47,025 nt of DNA from Luteimonas endophytica (GCF_029887875.1 NZ_JARXRM010000019.1:1-47025), one strand, 5' to 3'. Numbered from the stretch's first letter, positions 1-9,882 are shown. Numbers and translations are program-made. The notes: generated from the sequence alone by a model not told the origin.

Positions 1-20
1 CCGGCCTGCGATCCGGCGAG

Positions 21-44
21 CCCGCGCGCCTAACGGCGCACGGG
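21..44 (-). terminator. Hairpin downstream of tuf
   Basis: Ten-base-pair stem (one G-U pair) with a TAAC/GTTA loop, starting 9 bases past the tuf stop codon. There is no U-tract, so it is either a weak intrinsic terminator or an mRNA 3'-end stabiliser. Seen in sequence; function inferred. Confidence 0.45.
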
Positions 45-52
45 ACCGGGCG

Positions 53-1243
<1,191 letters not shown>

Positions 1244-1289
1244 GGTTGCGTTTCTCGTTGAACTGTTTGGGATGGAGTGCCGCGGAAGA

Positions 1290-1365
1290 TGGTGCTCACG
1301 AATGGAATCGAACCATCGACCTCCTCCTTACCAAGGAGGTGCTCTACCGACTGAGCTACGTGAGC
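1290..1365 (-). tRNA. tRNA-Thr (GGT)
   Basis: Full cloverleaf on the minus strand: acceptor GCTCACG paired with CGTGAGC, anticodon loop TTGGTAA (anticodon GGT), T-loop TTCGATT, discriminator A and an encoded CCA. It is 76 nt and lies 46 bases upstream of tuf. Confidence 0.97.
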
Positions 1366-1523
1366 AGGTGTTCTTGCTTGTTGCAGAAGATCGGGCTCCT
1401 GCCCGGCTCCTGCGTCGCGGCCCCGGCCAAGCCGGGACTCGCTCCCGCGCGACGCTTTCGCCTCGCGCGTCCGGGGCATCCTGTCCCGGTGGGTGACCGA
1501 TGTTCTGCTGTCGCGGGGCCCAA

Positions 1524-1597
<74 letters not shown>

Positions 1598-1620
1598 GCC
1601 GCGCGGAACTTCACTGGATC

Positions 1621-1706
1621 TGGTGGAGGGAGGTGGATTCGAACCACCGAAGGCGTAAGCCAGCAGATTTACAGTCTGCCCCCGTTGGCCGCTTGGGTAT
1701 CCCTCC
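1621..1706 (-). tRNA. tRNA-Tyr (GTA)
   Basis: Minus-strand class II tRNA with a long variable arm, acceptor GGAGGGA/TCCCTCC, anticodon loop CTGTAAA (anticodon GTA), discriminator A and encoded CCA; 86 nt. It is the first gene of the tRNA-tuf transcript, about 28 bases after the predicted start site. Confidence 0.97.
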
Positions 1707-1740
1707 GGTGTTTCTGGCAAGTCGGTGAAAACAGCCCGCG

Positions 1741-1769
1741 ATTTTCGCCTGAACCCGCGCCCCTGTCAA
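1741..1769 (-). promoter_or_regulatory. Sigma-70 promoter of the tRNA-Tyr/Gly/Thr-tuf operon
   Basis: On the minus strand a perfect -35 TTGACA (1764-1769) is followed by a 17-base spacer and a -10 GAAAAT (1741-1746). The bases between -10 and the expected start near 1734 are CGCGGGC; such GC-rich discriminators are a known feature of stringently controlled stable-RNA promoters. The -35 box overlaps the last codon and stop of the ion-channel gene (stop at 1766-1768). Confidence 0.8.
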
Positions 1770-2644
1770 CGCGGCCCGTCGCCCGGGTGCGCCAGGCGCG
1801 TTCGCAGTTCGGCCAGCTCGCGGCGCAGCTCGCGGATGTCGTGGCCCAGGTCCGCCAGCGCGGCTTCGGGAGCCGCGGCGACGGCCTCGACCGGCGACTC
1901 GGCCGCGATGGCGGCCTCCCCCACGTCGCGGTCGTGCAGCGTCTGCATGGCATTCACGATCACCGCGATGAACAGATTCAGCATTGTGAAAGTAGCCAGC
2001 AGGATGAACGGGACGAAGAACGCCCAGGCCCAGGGGTGGACCTCCATCACCGGCCGCACGATGCCCATCGACCAGCTTTCCAGGGTCATGATCTGGAACA
2101 GGCTGTAGAAGGAGGCCCCCAGGCCACCGAACCACTCCGGGAAATCCGACCCGAACAGGCTGGTGGCGATCACCGCGGCGACGTAGAACAGGATCAGGAT
2201 GAGGCCGCCGATCGCGCCGATCCCGGGAATCGCCCGCAGCAGCGCCTCCACCACGAAGCGCAGCCGCGGCATCATCGAGGCCAGCCGAAGCACGCGCAGC
2301 ACCCGCAGCGCGCGCAGCACCGCGAGCGGCCCGGACGCCGGCACCAGGGCGATCCCAACCACCACCAGGTCGAAGACGTTCCAGGCGCTGCGGAAGAACC
2401 GCGGGCCGTGGGCCCACAGCTTGATGCCCAGTTCGGCCACGAACACCGCCAGCGCCGCCATGTCCAGGCGCACCAGCCAAGGCCCCCATTCCGCCCGCAG
2501 TCCCGGCGAGGTCTCCATGCCCAGGATGGCGGCATTGAGCAAGATCACCACGATCACGAACTTCTGGACCGGCGCCGATTCCACCCAGGCCGCGGTGCGG
2601 CCGCGCAGCCCCGGGCGCGGCGCTTCCCCAACGGTCATGTCCAC
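1766..2644 (-). CDS. Bacterial voltage-gated sodium channel (NaChBac/BacNav-like)
   Basis: Inner-membrane six-helix channel subunit of 292 residues, expected to work as a tetramer. Residues about 25-165 hold the S1-S5 helices. S4 carries arginines at 111, 114, 117 and 120 at every third position, the voltage sensor. The pore loop has the filter TLESWSM at 187-193, close to TLESWAS in NaChBac; the Glu ring in this family selects Na+. S6 is around 208-232 and ends in NAMQTLHD. Residues about 263-284 form a leucine/arginine heptad segment, matching the C-terminal tetramer coiled coil known in BacNav proteins. It follows ychF by 15 bases, so it may be cotranscribed. Sodium selectivity is inferred from the filter. 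Confidence 0.92.
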   Translation of the reverse strand: MDMTVGEAPRPGLRGRTAAWVESAPVQKFVIVVILLNAAILGMETSPGLRAEWGPWLVRLDMAALAVFVAELGIKLWAHGPRFFRSAWNVFDLVVVGIALVPASGPLAVLRALRVLRVLRLASMMPRLRFVVEALLRAIPGIGAIGGLILILFYVAAVIATSLFGSDFPEWFGGLGASFYSLFQIMTLESWSMGIVRPVMEVHPWAWAFFVPFILLATFTMLNLFIAVIVNAMQTLHDRDVGEAAIAAESPVEAVAAAPEAALADLGHDIRELRRELAELRTRLAHPGDGPR

Positions 2645-2659
2645 CCCTGCTCCTCCCGG

Positions 2660-3751
2660 TCAGACGTTGAAACGAAAGTGCAGCACATCGCCTTCCTGGA
2701 CCCGGTACTCCTTGCCCTCCAGCCGGAGCCGGCCCGCATCGCGCGCGCCGGCCTCGCCGCGGTAGCGGATGAAGTCCTCGAAGCCGATCGTCTCGGCACG
2801 GATGAAGCCCTTCTCGAAGTCGGTGTGGATCACCGCCGCCGCCTGCGGAGCGGTCGAACCGGCCTTCACGGTCCAGGCCCGCACTTCCTTGACCCCGGCG
2901 GTGAAGTAGGTCTGCAGCCCCAGCAGCGCGTAGGCGGCCCGGATGACCCGATTCAGCCCCGGCTCGTCGAGGCCGAGGTCGGCGAGGAAGGCGTCGCGAT
3001 CGGCGTCGTCGAGCTGGCTCAGCTCTTCCTCGATCGCGGCCGAGACCGGCACCACCTCGGCGCCCTCGCCGGCGGCCCGGGCGCGCACCGCGTCCAGGTG
3101 CGGGTTGTCGTGGAAGCCGTCCTCGAGCACGTTGGCCACGTACATCACCGGCTTCAGGGTGAGCAGGAACAGGTCGCGGACCGCGGCGCGGTCGTCGTCC
3201 GAGAGGGCCAGGGCACGCGCCGGCTTGCCGGCATCCAGGCCGTCGCGAACCCGGGTCAGCACCTCGACCCGGGCCTTGGCGTCCTTGTCGCCGGTCTTGG
3301 CCGAACGCTCGGCCCGCTGCAGGGCCTTTTCCACCGACTCCAGGTCGGCCAGGGCGAGTTCGGTGTCGATGGTCTCGATATCGGCGATCGGGTCGATGCG
3401 GTTGCTGACGTGGACGACGTCGTCGTTCTCGAAGCAGCGCACCACGTGGGTGATCGCATCCACCTCGCGGATATGGGCCAGGAACTTGTTGCCCAGGCCC
3501 TCGCCGCTGGCCGCGCCCGCCACCAGTCCGGCGATGTCGACGAACTCGACCGCGGTCGGGAGCACCTTCTGCGGCTTGACGATCTCGGCCAGCTGGGCGA
3601 GCCGCGGGTCCGGCACCGGCACGATCCCGACGTTGGGCTCGATGGTGCAGAACGGGAAGTTGGCCGCGGCGATGCCCGCCTTGGTGAGTGCGTTGAACAG
3701 GGTCGACTTGCCGACGTTGGGCAGGCCGACGATGCCGCATTTGATGCCCAT
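2660..3751 (-). CDS. ychF: Ribosome-associated ATPase YchF (Obg-type)
   Basis: Conserved TRAFAC-class P-loop ATPase/GTPase that associates with ribosomes and is linked to stress and translation control. It is 363 residues. It starts at ATG 3751 ([17 protein letters not shown]), because the upstream in-frame extension is translated repeat DNA. The P-loop is GLPNVGKST at 9-17, and G3 is DIAGLV. The G4 position reads NVLE rather than NKxD, as is typical of YchF, whose preference is for ATP. A C-terminal TGS-like domain ends in [11 protein letters not shown]. It lies downstream of pth, as in many proteobacteria, with a repeat array between the two. Confidence 0.98.
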   Translation of the reverse strand: MGIKCGIVGLPNVGKSTLFNALTKAGIAAANFPFCTIEPNVGIVPVPDPRLAQLAEIVKPQKVLPTAVEFVDIAGLVAGAASGEGLGNKFLAHIREVDAITHVVRCFENDDVVHVSNRIDPIADIETIDTELALADLESVEKALQRAERSAKTGDKDAKARVEVLTRVRDGLDAGKPARALALSDDDRAAVRDLFLLTLKPVMYVANVLEDGFHDNPHLDAVRARAAGEGAEVVPVSAAIEEELSQLDDADRDAFLADLGLDEPGLNRVIRAAYALLGLQTYFTAGVKEVRAWTVKAGSTAPQAAAVIHTDFEKGFIRAETIGFEDFIRYRGEAGARDAGRLRLEGKEYRVQEGDVLHFRFNV

Positions 3752-3760
3752 GATGGTTCC

Positions 3761-3861
3761 GTGATTCGGGATTCGTGATTGGTGATTCGAAAAGGCGGCG
3801 CGGTCGCTCGTCGAATCACCAATCACCAATCACCAATCACCAATCACCAATCACCAATCAC
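3761..3861. repeat. REP-like inverted repeat with AATCACC heptamer array (copy A)
   Basis: Left arm at 3775-3790 and right arm at 3811-3826 form a perfect 16-bp stem around a 20-base loop containing GCGCGGTCGCT. The right arm runs on as six exact tandem AATCACC heptamers plus a partial one (3814-3861). Related copies lie at 6311-6386 and 6482-6558, and a degenerate one at 5237-5295. The pth stop codon (TGA, 3858-3860) is part of the array. Confidence 0.85.
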
Positions 3862-4439
3862 GGCCTCGGCGTATGCAACCGCTTCATCGCCTCGTTGAGA
3901 TCGCCCGCCACCGCCAGCGGCAGCACGTCCAGGGCGTCGTCGATGGCGCGGTCGATGAGGATGTCGTCGTCCGCGGAGGCACGCCCCAGTACCCACGGGG
4001 TGACCTTGTCCTTGTGGCCAGGGTGGCCGATACCGATGCGCAGGCGGTGGAAGCGCCCGTGCCCCAGCAGCCGCATGGTGTCGCGCAGGCCGTTCTGGCC
4101 GCCGTGGCCGCCGTCGAACTTGAGCCGCGCGGTGCCGGGCGGCAGGTCGAGCTCGTCGTGCGCCAGCAGCGCCTGCTCCGGCTCGATCTTCCAGAACCGC
4201 AGCGCCGCGGTCACCGATTTGCCGGAAAGGTTCATGAAGGTCGCCGGCTTCAGCAGCCAGACCTGGCGCCCGCCGACGGCGACCCGCGCGGTCTCGCCGA
4301 ACAGCTTGCCATCGATCCGGAACCGCTCCCCGCAGCGATCGGCGAGCGCGTCCACGAAGCGGAACCCGGCGTTGTGCCGGGTCCGCGCGTACTCCTGGCC
4401 GGGATTGCCCAGCCCGACGATCAGTCGCAGTTCCGTCAT
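3858..4439 (-). CDS. pth: Peptidyl-tRNA hydrolase
   Basis: Cleaves peptidyl-tRNA released by drop-off so that tRNA is recycled. It is 193 residues from ATG 4439, starting MTELRLIVGLGNPG. A start at 4493 is also open but would add 18 unlike-family residues overlapping the end of rplY. Family motifs are present: GLGNPGxEY with the following RHNAGF (catalytic His), FMNLSG, and HDELDLPPG with GGHNGL-like GGHGGQNGLRD. The order rplY-pth-ychF is the classic one. The last codon runs into the heptamer repeat, which supplies the TGA stop. Confidence 0.98.
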   Translation of the reverse strand: MTELRLIVGLGNPGQEYARTRHNAGFRFVDALADRCGERFRIDGKLFGETARVAVGGRQVWLLKPATFMNLSGKSVTAALRFWKIEPEQALLAHDELDLPPGTARLKFDGGHGGQNGLRDTMRLLGHGRFHRLRIGIGHPGHKDKVTPWVLGRASADDDILIDRAIDDALDVLPLAVAGDLNEAMKRLHTPRP

Positions 4440-4453
4440 TGCGCGCACCGGCG

Positions 4454-4480
4454 CCTGGACGCCCGGAGCGGGCGTCCAGG
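4454..4480. terminator. Perfect 11-bp hairpin between rplY and pth
   Basis: Stem CCTGGACGCCC / GGGCGTCCAGG with a 5-base loop, lying between the rplY stop and the pth start. There is no T-run on either side, so it may attenuate or process the transcript rather than end it. Confidence 0.55.
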
Positions 4481-4492
4481 CAGCGACCGGCA

Positions 4493-5155
4493 TTACTCGC
4501 CCTTGCCTTCCTCGTCGACCTTGGCCGCGGGAACGGCACCGGCCGCGTCACCCTCGCCTTCGCCCTCGGCCTCGATGCGGCCGTGGCGTGCGATCACCAC
4601 CGCCACGTCGTGCTCCTTGCCCAGCTTCAGCTCGGGGATCTCGACGCCTTCGGGCAGCTTCAGGTCGGACAGGTGCACCGCGTCGCCCAGCTTCAGCTCG
4701 CCCAGGTCCACCTCGATGTACTCGGGCAGATTGCCGGGCAGGCAGCTGATCGCGACTTCGTTCATCTCGTGGGTGATCACCACGTCCGAGGCCTTGCCGG
4801 CCGGCGAGGTGTCCTCGTTGAGGAAGTGCAGCGGCACCGAGGTGCGCAGCGCCTGGTTGGCGCTCACCCGCTGGAAGTCGAGGTGCATGATCTGCTGCCT
4901 GTAGGGATGGCGCTGCATATCCCGCAGCAGCACCTTCTGCACGTCGCCGTCCAGGCTGAGGTCGAGGATCGACGAATAGAACCACTCGTTCTTGCTGGCG
5001 AGCAGCACGTCCTCGTGGACGAGCTGGATGTTCACCGGATCGAGCTCGCCACCGTAGACGATGGCCGGCACGTTGCCGGTACGACGCAGGCGGCGGCTCG
5101 CACCCTTACCCTCGTCTTCGCGGCGTTGCACCTTGATTTCATGCGTGGTTGCCAT
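4493..5155 (-). CDS. rplY: 50S ribosomal protein L25 (long form, Ctc-like)
   Basis: 5S-rRNA-binding ribosomal protein, 220 residues. This is the two-domain TL5/Ctc form rather than the 94-residue E. coli form: an N-terminal L25 beta-barrel (about 1-95, MATTHEIKVQRR to HLDFQRV) is followed by a C-terminal beta domain (about 100-190). The tail is rich in Glu, Gly and Ala and looks disordered. Cotranscription with prs and pth is likely. The 5' region contains two small hairpins and a degenerate repeat. Confidence 0.97.
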   Translation of the reverse strand: MATTHEIKVQRREDEGKGASRRLRRTGNVPAIVYGGELDPVNIQLVHEDVLLASKNEWFYSSILDLSLDGDVQKVLLRDMQRHPYRQQIMHLDFQRVSANQALRTSVPLHFLNEDTSPAGKASDVVITHEMNEVAISCLPGNLPEYIEVDLGELKLGDAVHLSDLKLPEGVEIPELKLGKEHDVAVVIARHGRIEAEGEGEGDAAGAVPAAKVDEEGKGE

Positions 5156-5302
5156 GTTGTTTCACTACCTTCGTTGAATGAACCGCCTCGCGGCGGCTTT
5201 GGCGACTCTCCCGCGACCAGGAGAGACGGTGGAACCATGATTCGTGACAGGCTAGCGGTTCCTTCCTGCGCGTTGCGGACTACGGATCACCAATCTAGGC
5301 TC
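5156..5302 (-). promoter_or_regulatory. prs-rplY spacer / rplY 5' region
   Basis: 147 bases between prs and rplY. It holds a 6-bp hairpin (5206-5211 with 5220-5225), a 5-bp GC hairpin with a 4-base loop (5183-5196) just upstream of rplY, and a degenerate copy of the AATCACC repeat family (arms near 5237-5247 and 5284-5295). The hairpins could be an mRNA leader; that is an inference. Confidence 0.4.
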
Positions 5303-6262
5303 TCAATCGACATACAGCGAACTCACCGACTCGCCGAAGGCGATCCGGCGGATCGTCTCGGCCAGCAGCTCGGCCACGCTGAGCTGGCGGATCCGGCCGC
5401 AGGCCCGCGCCGAGGCGGCCAGCGGGATCGTGTCGGTGACCACCAGCTCGTCGAGCTGCGAGCGGGTGATGTTGTCGATCGCCGCGCCCGAAAGCACCGG
5501 GTGGGTGCAGTAGGCGACCACCTTGGTGGCGCCGTTGTCCTTGAGCGCGCCGGCAGCGGCGCACAGGGTGCCCGCGGTGTCGACGATGTCGTCGACCAGC
5601 ACGCAGGTCTTGCCCTCCACGTCGCCGATGATGTTCATCACCGTGGCGACGTTGGCGCGCGGACGGCGCTTGTCGATGATCGCCAGGTCGGCGTCGTCGA
5701 GGCGCTTGGCGATCGCCCGGGCCCGCACCACGCCGCCGACGTCGGGCGAGACCACGATCAGGTTGTCGGTGCCGTGCGCGCGCCAGATGTCGGCGAGCAG
5801 CAGCGGCGAGGCGTACACGTTGTCGACCGGGATGTCGAAGAAGCCCTGGATCTGATCGGCATGCAGGTCGATGGTCAGCGCGCGGTCGCAGCCCACCGCG
5901 CCGAACATCCGCGCCGCCACCTTGGCGGTGATCGGCACCCGCGACGAGCGCGGGCGGCGGTCCTGGCGGGCGTAGCCGAAGTACGGCACCACCGCGGTGA
6001 CGCTGGCGGCGCTGGCGCGCTTGAGCGCGTCGATCAGCACCAGCAGCTCGACCAGGTGCTCGGCGCTGGGGGCGCTGGTCGGCTGCAGCACGAACACCTC
6101 CTGCTTGCGCACGTTCTCCTCGATCTCGACCTGCACCTCGCCGTCGGAGAACTGCGAGACCAGCGCCTTGCCCAGGCGCGTGCCCAGTTCGCGGCAGACC
6201 GCCTGGGCCAACGGCTTGTTGGCGTTGCCCGAGAAGATCAGGAGATTGCGGTCTTCTTTCAT
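5303..6262 (-). CDS. prs: Ribose-phosphate pyrophosphokinase (PRPP synthetase)
   Basis: Makes PRPP from ribose 5-phosphate and ATP, feeding purine, pyrimidine, histidine, tryptophan and NAD synthesis. It is 319 residues from ATG 6262 ([12 protein letters not shown]); GGAG stands 9 bases upstream of this ATG. The longer in-frame ORF reads through a repeat and is rejected. Visible motifs are the divalent-cation/ATP region with [11 protein letters not shown], the flexible-loop region [14 protein letters not shown], and the PRPP-binding [12 protein letters not shown]. It lies downstream of ispE, as in E. coli. Confidence 0.98.
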   Translation of the reverse strand: MKEDRNLLIFSGNANKPLAQAVCRELGTRLGKALVSQFSDGEVQVEIEENVRKQEVFVLQPTSAPSAEHLVELLVLIDALKRASAASVTAVVPYFGYARQDRRPRSSRVPITAKVAARMFGAVGCDRALTIDLHADQIQGFFDIPVDNVYASPLLLADIWRAHGTDNLIVVSPDVGGVVRARAIAKRLDDADLAIIDKRRPRANVATVMNIIGDVEGKTCVLVDDIVDTAGTLCAAAGALKDNGATKVVAYCTHPVLSGAAIDNITRSQLDELVVTDTIPLAASARACGRIRQLSVAELLAETIRRIAFGESVSSLYVD

Positions 6263-6310
6263 CAGGAGGTACTCCGCGTCGCTCTGACCGTGGCGGGGTT
6301 GAAGGCCGAG

Positions 6311-6386
6311 ATTGGTGATCGGTGACTCGAAGAAGCGCGCAGTCGCTGTCGCTCTTGCCAAACACGAATCACCACTCGCCAATCAC
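6311..6386. repeat. REP-like inverted repeat, copy C
   Basis: Imperfect arms at 6311-6329 and 6365-6386 resemble copy A, with a loop containing GCGCAGTCGCTGTCGCTC that matches the loop core of copy A. It sits between prs and tRNA-Gln, 7 bases from the tRNA 3' end. Confidence 0.7.
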
Positions 6387-6393
6387 GACCCAA

Positions 6394-6470
6394 TGGCAGG
6401 GGCGGCAGGATTCGAACCTGCGAATGCCGGGATCAAAACCCGGTGCCTTGGGCCACTTGGCGACGCCCCT
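6394..6470 (-). tRNA. tRNA-Gln (TTG)
   Basis: Minus-strand cloverleaf: acceptor AGGGGCG/CGCCCCT, anticodon loop TTTTGAT (anticodon TTG), T-loop TTCGAAT, discriminator G and encoded CCA; 77 nt. It lies between ispE and prs and is bracketed by two copies of the AATCACC-type repeat. Confidence 0.97.
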
Positions 6471-6481
6471 GTGAAACCGGA

Positions 6482-6558
6482 ATTCGTGATTCGTGATTGG
6501 TGATTCGCAAGACGCCCTCCCCCAGTGCTTGCCAATCACCAATCACCAATCGCCAATC
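6482..6558. repeat. REP-like inverted repeat, copy D
   Basis: Arms at 6495-6511 and 6529-6545 pair over 17 bases with a single mismatch; the right side continues with AATCACC-like units to 6558. The ispE stop codon (6543-6545) and its last residues Ile-Gly-Asp-Trp are encoded by the repeat. Confidence 0.8.
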
Positions 6559-7430
6559 CCGGCCTTCTCCAGGGCATCCAGCAGCGGCGAGCGCGCGGCG
6601 CCCGCCACGACCCGGGCCGCGAGGCCCGGCGGCAGCGCCGCCAGCGCGGCCTCGGCGGATCCGCGCGTGGCGAACTCGACGAAGCAGCCCCCGCCGGTCC
6701 CGGTCAGGCGTGGCGTGCCGACCCGCGCCAGCGCGGCGAACGCGGCCTCCACGGCCGGTTCGCGGCAGCGCAGTACCGGCTCGAACGCATTGCCGAGCGG
6801 AGCACCCGAAACGAAGTCGGCCATTGTCGCGGCGACCGCATGACGCGTCAATTCCGGCGCCTGGAAAAGCGCGGCAGTGGGCACCGCCACCCCGGTGTCG
6901 ACCAGCAGGTACCAGGCCGGCGCCAGGGCCAGGGCGTTGAGGCGTTCGCCGACCCCCTCCGCCCAGGCGTTGGCGCCGTGGACGAAGACCGGCACGTCGG
7001 CGCCCAGCCGCAGCCCCAGCGCCGCCAGCCGGTCCGCGCCCAATCCAGTCCCCCACAGCCGGTCCAGCACGACGAGGGCGGTGGCAGCGTCGGACGACCC
7101 ACCGCCGAACCCACCCCCGACCGGAATGCGCTTTTCGACGAAAATATCTGCTCCTTGAGCGACGTTTTGCTCGCTTTGCAGCATCTTCGCCGCCCGAACG
7201 GTCAGGTCGTCGGCGCCCTCCATCCCGGCCACGGGAGGGCCGTGACGGACGATGAGGCGGTCGCGCCGGGGCCGGAGATGCACGGTGTCCCCCCAGTCCA
7301 GCAGCCGGAACACGGTCTGCAGGTCGTGGTAGCCGTCGGGCCGTCGGCCGGTGATGCGCAGGAACAGGTTGAGCTTGGCGGGCGCCGGCCAGGCGCTCCA
7401 GCCGGCGGCGGGATCGGGCGCGGGCGGCAC
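6543..7430 (-). CDS. ispE: 4-diphosphocytidyl-2-C-methyl-D-erythritol kinase
   Basis: ATP-dependent kinase of the MEP isoprenoid pathway (GHMP family), 295 residues. It shows [21 protein letters not shown] at the N-terminus, the glycine-rich ATP loop [13 protein letters not shown] near residue 103, and the C-terminal [10 protein letters not shown] motif. The start is GTG at 7430, 3 bases past the lolB stop, so translation is probably coupled. The C-terminus ends in IGDW, which is encoded by repeat DNA; this implies the element extended or replaced the original terminus. Confidence 0.97.
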   Translation of the reverse strand: MPPAPDPAAGWSAWPAPAKLNLFLRITGRRPDGYHDLQTVFRLLDWGDTVHLRPRRDRLIVRHGPPVAGMEGADDLTVRAAKMLQSEQNVAQGADIFVEKRIPVGGGFGGGSSDAATALVVLDRLWGTGLGADRLAALGLRLGADVPVFVHGANAWAEGVGERLNALALAPAWYLLVDTGVAVPTAALFQAPELTRHAVAATMADFVSGAPLGNAFEPVLRCREPAVEAAFAALARVGTPRLTGTGGGCFVEFATRGSAEAALAALPPGLAARVVAGAARSPLLDALEKAGIGDW

Positions 7431-7433
7431 GCT

Positions 7434-8099
7434 TCAGCCCTCCCGCGGCGCCGGCACCGTCCATTCGTCGACGATCAGCCGCACCCGCGCGTCGCCCTGG
7501 CGGGCGCTGATGCGCTGGGGCCAGTCCGCCCCGCCCGGCGGCGCAGCGCCAGGCGCCCAGGCCTGGTAGTCGATGGTCCAGCCGCCCTGCTCGATCCGCA
7601 CCAGGGTGCCGGCAGCGTCGAAGTGCAGCCGCGCCGGCCCGAATGCGCCCGGGTCGGCGCGCGTGCCGGCCGCCCAGGCGCTCATCGCCCCGACCGGGAT
7701 GCGCATGCCGGTGGCCTCCAGCAGCAGGGCCTCGACATCGGCCCCCGCCCGCGGGCCGCCCTCCAGGCCCTCGATGCGCGCCCCGCCGGCATCGCCGGTG
7801 AGGCTCCAGCTCTGGCGGGTCACCGGCGCGCTCAGCACGACCCGATAGGCCCCGCCGGCCTGCGACCATTCGATGCGACCGTTGCCGCCGTCGCGGCCGT
7901 TCGACAGCGCGACCCGGCCGATGAAGCCGATCCGCGGCGCGGCGCGCAGCCGCATCTCCCGCGCCTCCACCCGCGCGGTGGCCGCGGCCAGCGCCGCACC
8001 GCCGAGCGCCACCGGCTGCGGGGTGCGCGCCGGTCGCGAAGCGCAGCCGGCGAGCAGCAGCGCGGCCAGCAGCGCGCCGGCCCAGGCCCGGGCGCTCAC
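7434..8099 (-). CDS. lolB: Outer-membrane lipoprotein insertion protein LolB
   Basis: Outer-membrane receptor that takes lipoproteins from LolA, 221 residues. The N-terminus is a lipoprotein signal with lipobox LLLAGC. The body has the LolB beta-barrel patterns (FIGRVALSNG, WSQAGGAYRVVLSAP, LEATGMRIPVGAM, WTIDYQAW). The GTG start overlaps the TGA of the upstream TPR gene (GTGA), a coupling arrangement. It is next to ispE as in most gammaproteobacteria. Confidence 0.95.
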   Translation of the reverse strand: MSARAWAGALLAALLLAGCASRPARTPQPVALGGAALAAATARVEAREMRLRAAPRIGFIGRVALSNGRDGGNGRIEWSQAGGAYRVVLSAPVTRQSWSLTGDAGGARIEGLEGGPRAGADVEALLLEATGMRIPVGAMSAWAAGTRADPGAFGPARLHFDAAGTLVRIEQGGWTIDYQAWAPGAAPPGGADWPQRISARQGDARVRLIVDEWTVPAPREG

Positions 8100-9790
8100 G
8101 CCTCCGCTCCGGTCTTGCGCAGGGCGCGCAGCAGCGAGCGGTTGTCCGGATCGAGCTCGCGCGCCTTCTGGAAGTACTCGCGGGCCTCGTCGCGGCGCCC
8201 CAGCGTCCACAGCACCTCGCCGATGTGCGCGCCGATCTCCGGATCCTTCATCAGCCGCCAGGCGCGCAGCAGTTCGGCCAGCGCTTCCTCGTGCCGCCCG
8301 AGCCGGTACAGCACCCAGCCATAGCTGTCGACGATCGCGGCGTTGTCCGGCTCGGCGACCCGCGCGCGATCGATCAGCTCCAGCGCCTCGGCGTAGCGGT
8401 TGGTGCGGTCCGCCAGGGTGTAGCCGAGCGCGTTGAGCGCGGCGACGTTCTCCGGCTCCGCCACCAGGACCCGGCGCAAGTCGGCCTCGGCGCGGGGAAT
8501 GTCGTCGCGCCGCTCCCACATCAGCGCGCGCGCGTACAGCAGCGCGCCCTCGTCCGGGTGCGCGGCCAGGCCGCGGGCGAAGGCCTCGCGTTCGCCTTCG
8601 GCATCGTCATCGGCGGCGCGCAGTTCCGCCTCCATCAGGTAGGCGTCGCGGCGCAGCCTCTCGTCGACATCGGCGTCGGTCTGCAGGGCGCGCAACTCCG
8701 CATAGGCCTCCTCGGCTCGGCCGAGGTCGTGCAGCGCCTTGGTGGCGCGCAGCCGCGCCACCTCACGCTGCGGCCCGCCGGGCACGCTCCGGTACCACTC
8801 GAGCGCGTCGTCGTGCCGCTCGAGGTACTCGGCGATCTGCCCCAGCAGCAGGCGCCCGGCGGGGTCGGGCTGCCCCGCGCCGTCGCGCAGCTCCGCGTAG
8901 AGCGCGGCCAGCGCATCGCGATCCTCGGCCTTGACCAGCAGCGTGGCGCGCAGGCCGTAGCTGCGCTCGTCCTGCGGCCCGAGCGCCATGATCCGGGCGG
9001 ATGCGGACGGGTCGCCGAGGCTGTCGTACTCGGCGGCGATGGCCAGACGGAGCTCGGGCGAAACTTCGGCCTGGCGCTCGATCGCCGCCAGGGCCGCGCG
9101 CGCACCGTCGGCATCGCCGGCCTCGCGCAGCTGGCTGGCGCGCAGCAGCGCCACCCGCGGCTCGTCGGGGAAGCGCTCCACCACCTCGGCGACGATGCCT
9201 TCGGCCAATCCGGGCTCGCCGAAGCGCTGCGCCAGCCCGCCGAACGCCAGCCAGGCCTGCAACTGGTCGGGGATCGCGCCGGACGCCACCAGCCGGCCCA
9301 GCACCTGCGCCGAAGCGGCGGGGTCGCGGGTCCCGCTACCCAGCGCCGCCAGCGCGTGGCGCCAGCCGTCGGGATCGGGGTCGCGCAGCAGCTTCTCCAG
9401 CTCCCGGCGCGCCGCCCGTTCGCGGCCGCCGCGCAGCAACCAGGTGGCCTGGGCCGAGCGCATCGCAAGCGAATCCGGGGCATGCCGCTTCCAGAGCCGG
9501 ATCGCATCGCCGGCCAGGTCGTCGTCGTTGGCCAGCAGGGCGATCCGCGCGGCGCGCTCGGCCAGCGCCGGGTCGCCGTCGGCGGCGCGGGCGGCACGCA
9601 GGTACCAGTCGGCCGCCTCGCCGAGCCGTCCCGCCTGCAGGGCGTACTCGCCGGACAGGGTGGCGGCGAGCACGTCGTCCTGTTGCGCGGCGGCAGCCGG
9701 TGCCGACGCGGCCGGCGACGGCAGCGCCAGCAGCGCGGCGAGCAGCCCGGCGAGGACCGGACCGGGGGGGAAAGGCGAAAGTGCGGGCAT
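8096..9790 (-). CDS. Exported tetratricopeptide-repeat protein
   Basis: 564 residues: signal peptide (about 1-30, ending near PSPAASA) then almost wholly helical TPR repeats from about residue 45 (EYALQAGRLGEAADWYLRAA) to the end (GRRDEAREYFQKARELDPDN). The canonical units VAALNALGYTLADRTNRYAEALELI and DSYGWVLYRLGRHEEALAEL lie in the C-terminal third. It is probably periplasmic, or lipid-free at the envelope, as a protein-interaction scaffold. A TPR gene in front of lolB is a recurrent arrangement in proteobacteria, but the exact role is unknown. It heads the leftward block and is divergent from hemA. Confidence 0.9.
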   Translation of the reverse strand: MPALSPFPPGPVLAGLLAALLALPSPAASAPAAAAQQDDVLAATLSGEYALQAGRLGEAADWYLRAARAADGDPALAERAARIALLANDDDLAGDAIRLWKRHAPDSLAMRSAQATWLLRGGRERAARRELEKLLRDPDPDGWRHALAALGSGTRDPAASAQVLGRLVASGAIPDQLQAWLAFGGLAQRFGEPGLAEGIVAEVVERFPDEPRVALLRASQLREAGDADGARAALAAIERQAEVSPELRLAIAAEYDSLGDPSASARIMALGPQDERSYGLRATLLVKAEDRDALAALYAELRDGAGQPDPAGRLLLGQIAEYLERHDDALEWYRSVPGGPQREVARLRATKALHDLGRAEEAYAELRALQTDADVDERLRRDAYLMEAELRAADDDAEGEREAFARGLAAHPDEGALLYARALMWERRDDIPRAEADLRRVLVAEPENVAALNALGYTLADRTNRYAEALELIDRARVAEPDNAAIVDSYGWVLYRLGRHEEALAELLRAWRLMKDPEIGAHIGEVLWTLGRRDEAREYFQKARELDPDNRSLLRALRKTGAEA

Positions 9791-9882
9791 CGGGGTCGGT
9801 CGGGCCGTAAAATGGGCGTTTCGCCAGCAAGCTTATCGCAAGCACCTGAACGGACGACTCCCGTCGTCACGAGCCCGCAGTC
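9791..9882 (+). promoter_or_regulatory. Divergent promoter region, TPR gene / hemA
   Basis: 92 bases between divergent genes. A -10-like TAAAAT at 9808-9813 could serve hemA, giving a leader of about 60 bases; its complement ATTTTA could serve the other strand. I see no convincing -35. Confidence 0.4.

Noticed and set aside
3752..3829. Upstream start for ychF adding 26 residues
   Set aside because: The extension is translated repeat DNA, and family proteins begin with [17 protein letters not shown].
3814..3861. Tandem heptamers as a CRISPR array
   Set aside because: The unit is 7 bases, repeats are contiguous with no spacers, and no cas gene is present.
6263..6382. Upstream start for prs adding 40 residues
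   Set aside because: The extension is encoded largely by repeat copy C; PRPP synthetases start near [12 protein letters not shown], and the resulting 319 residues is the usual length.
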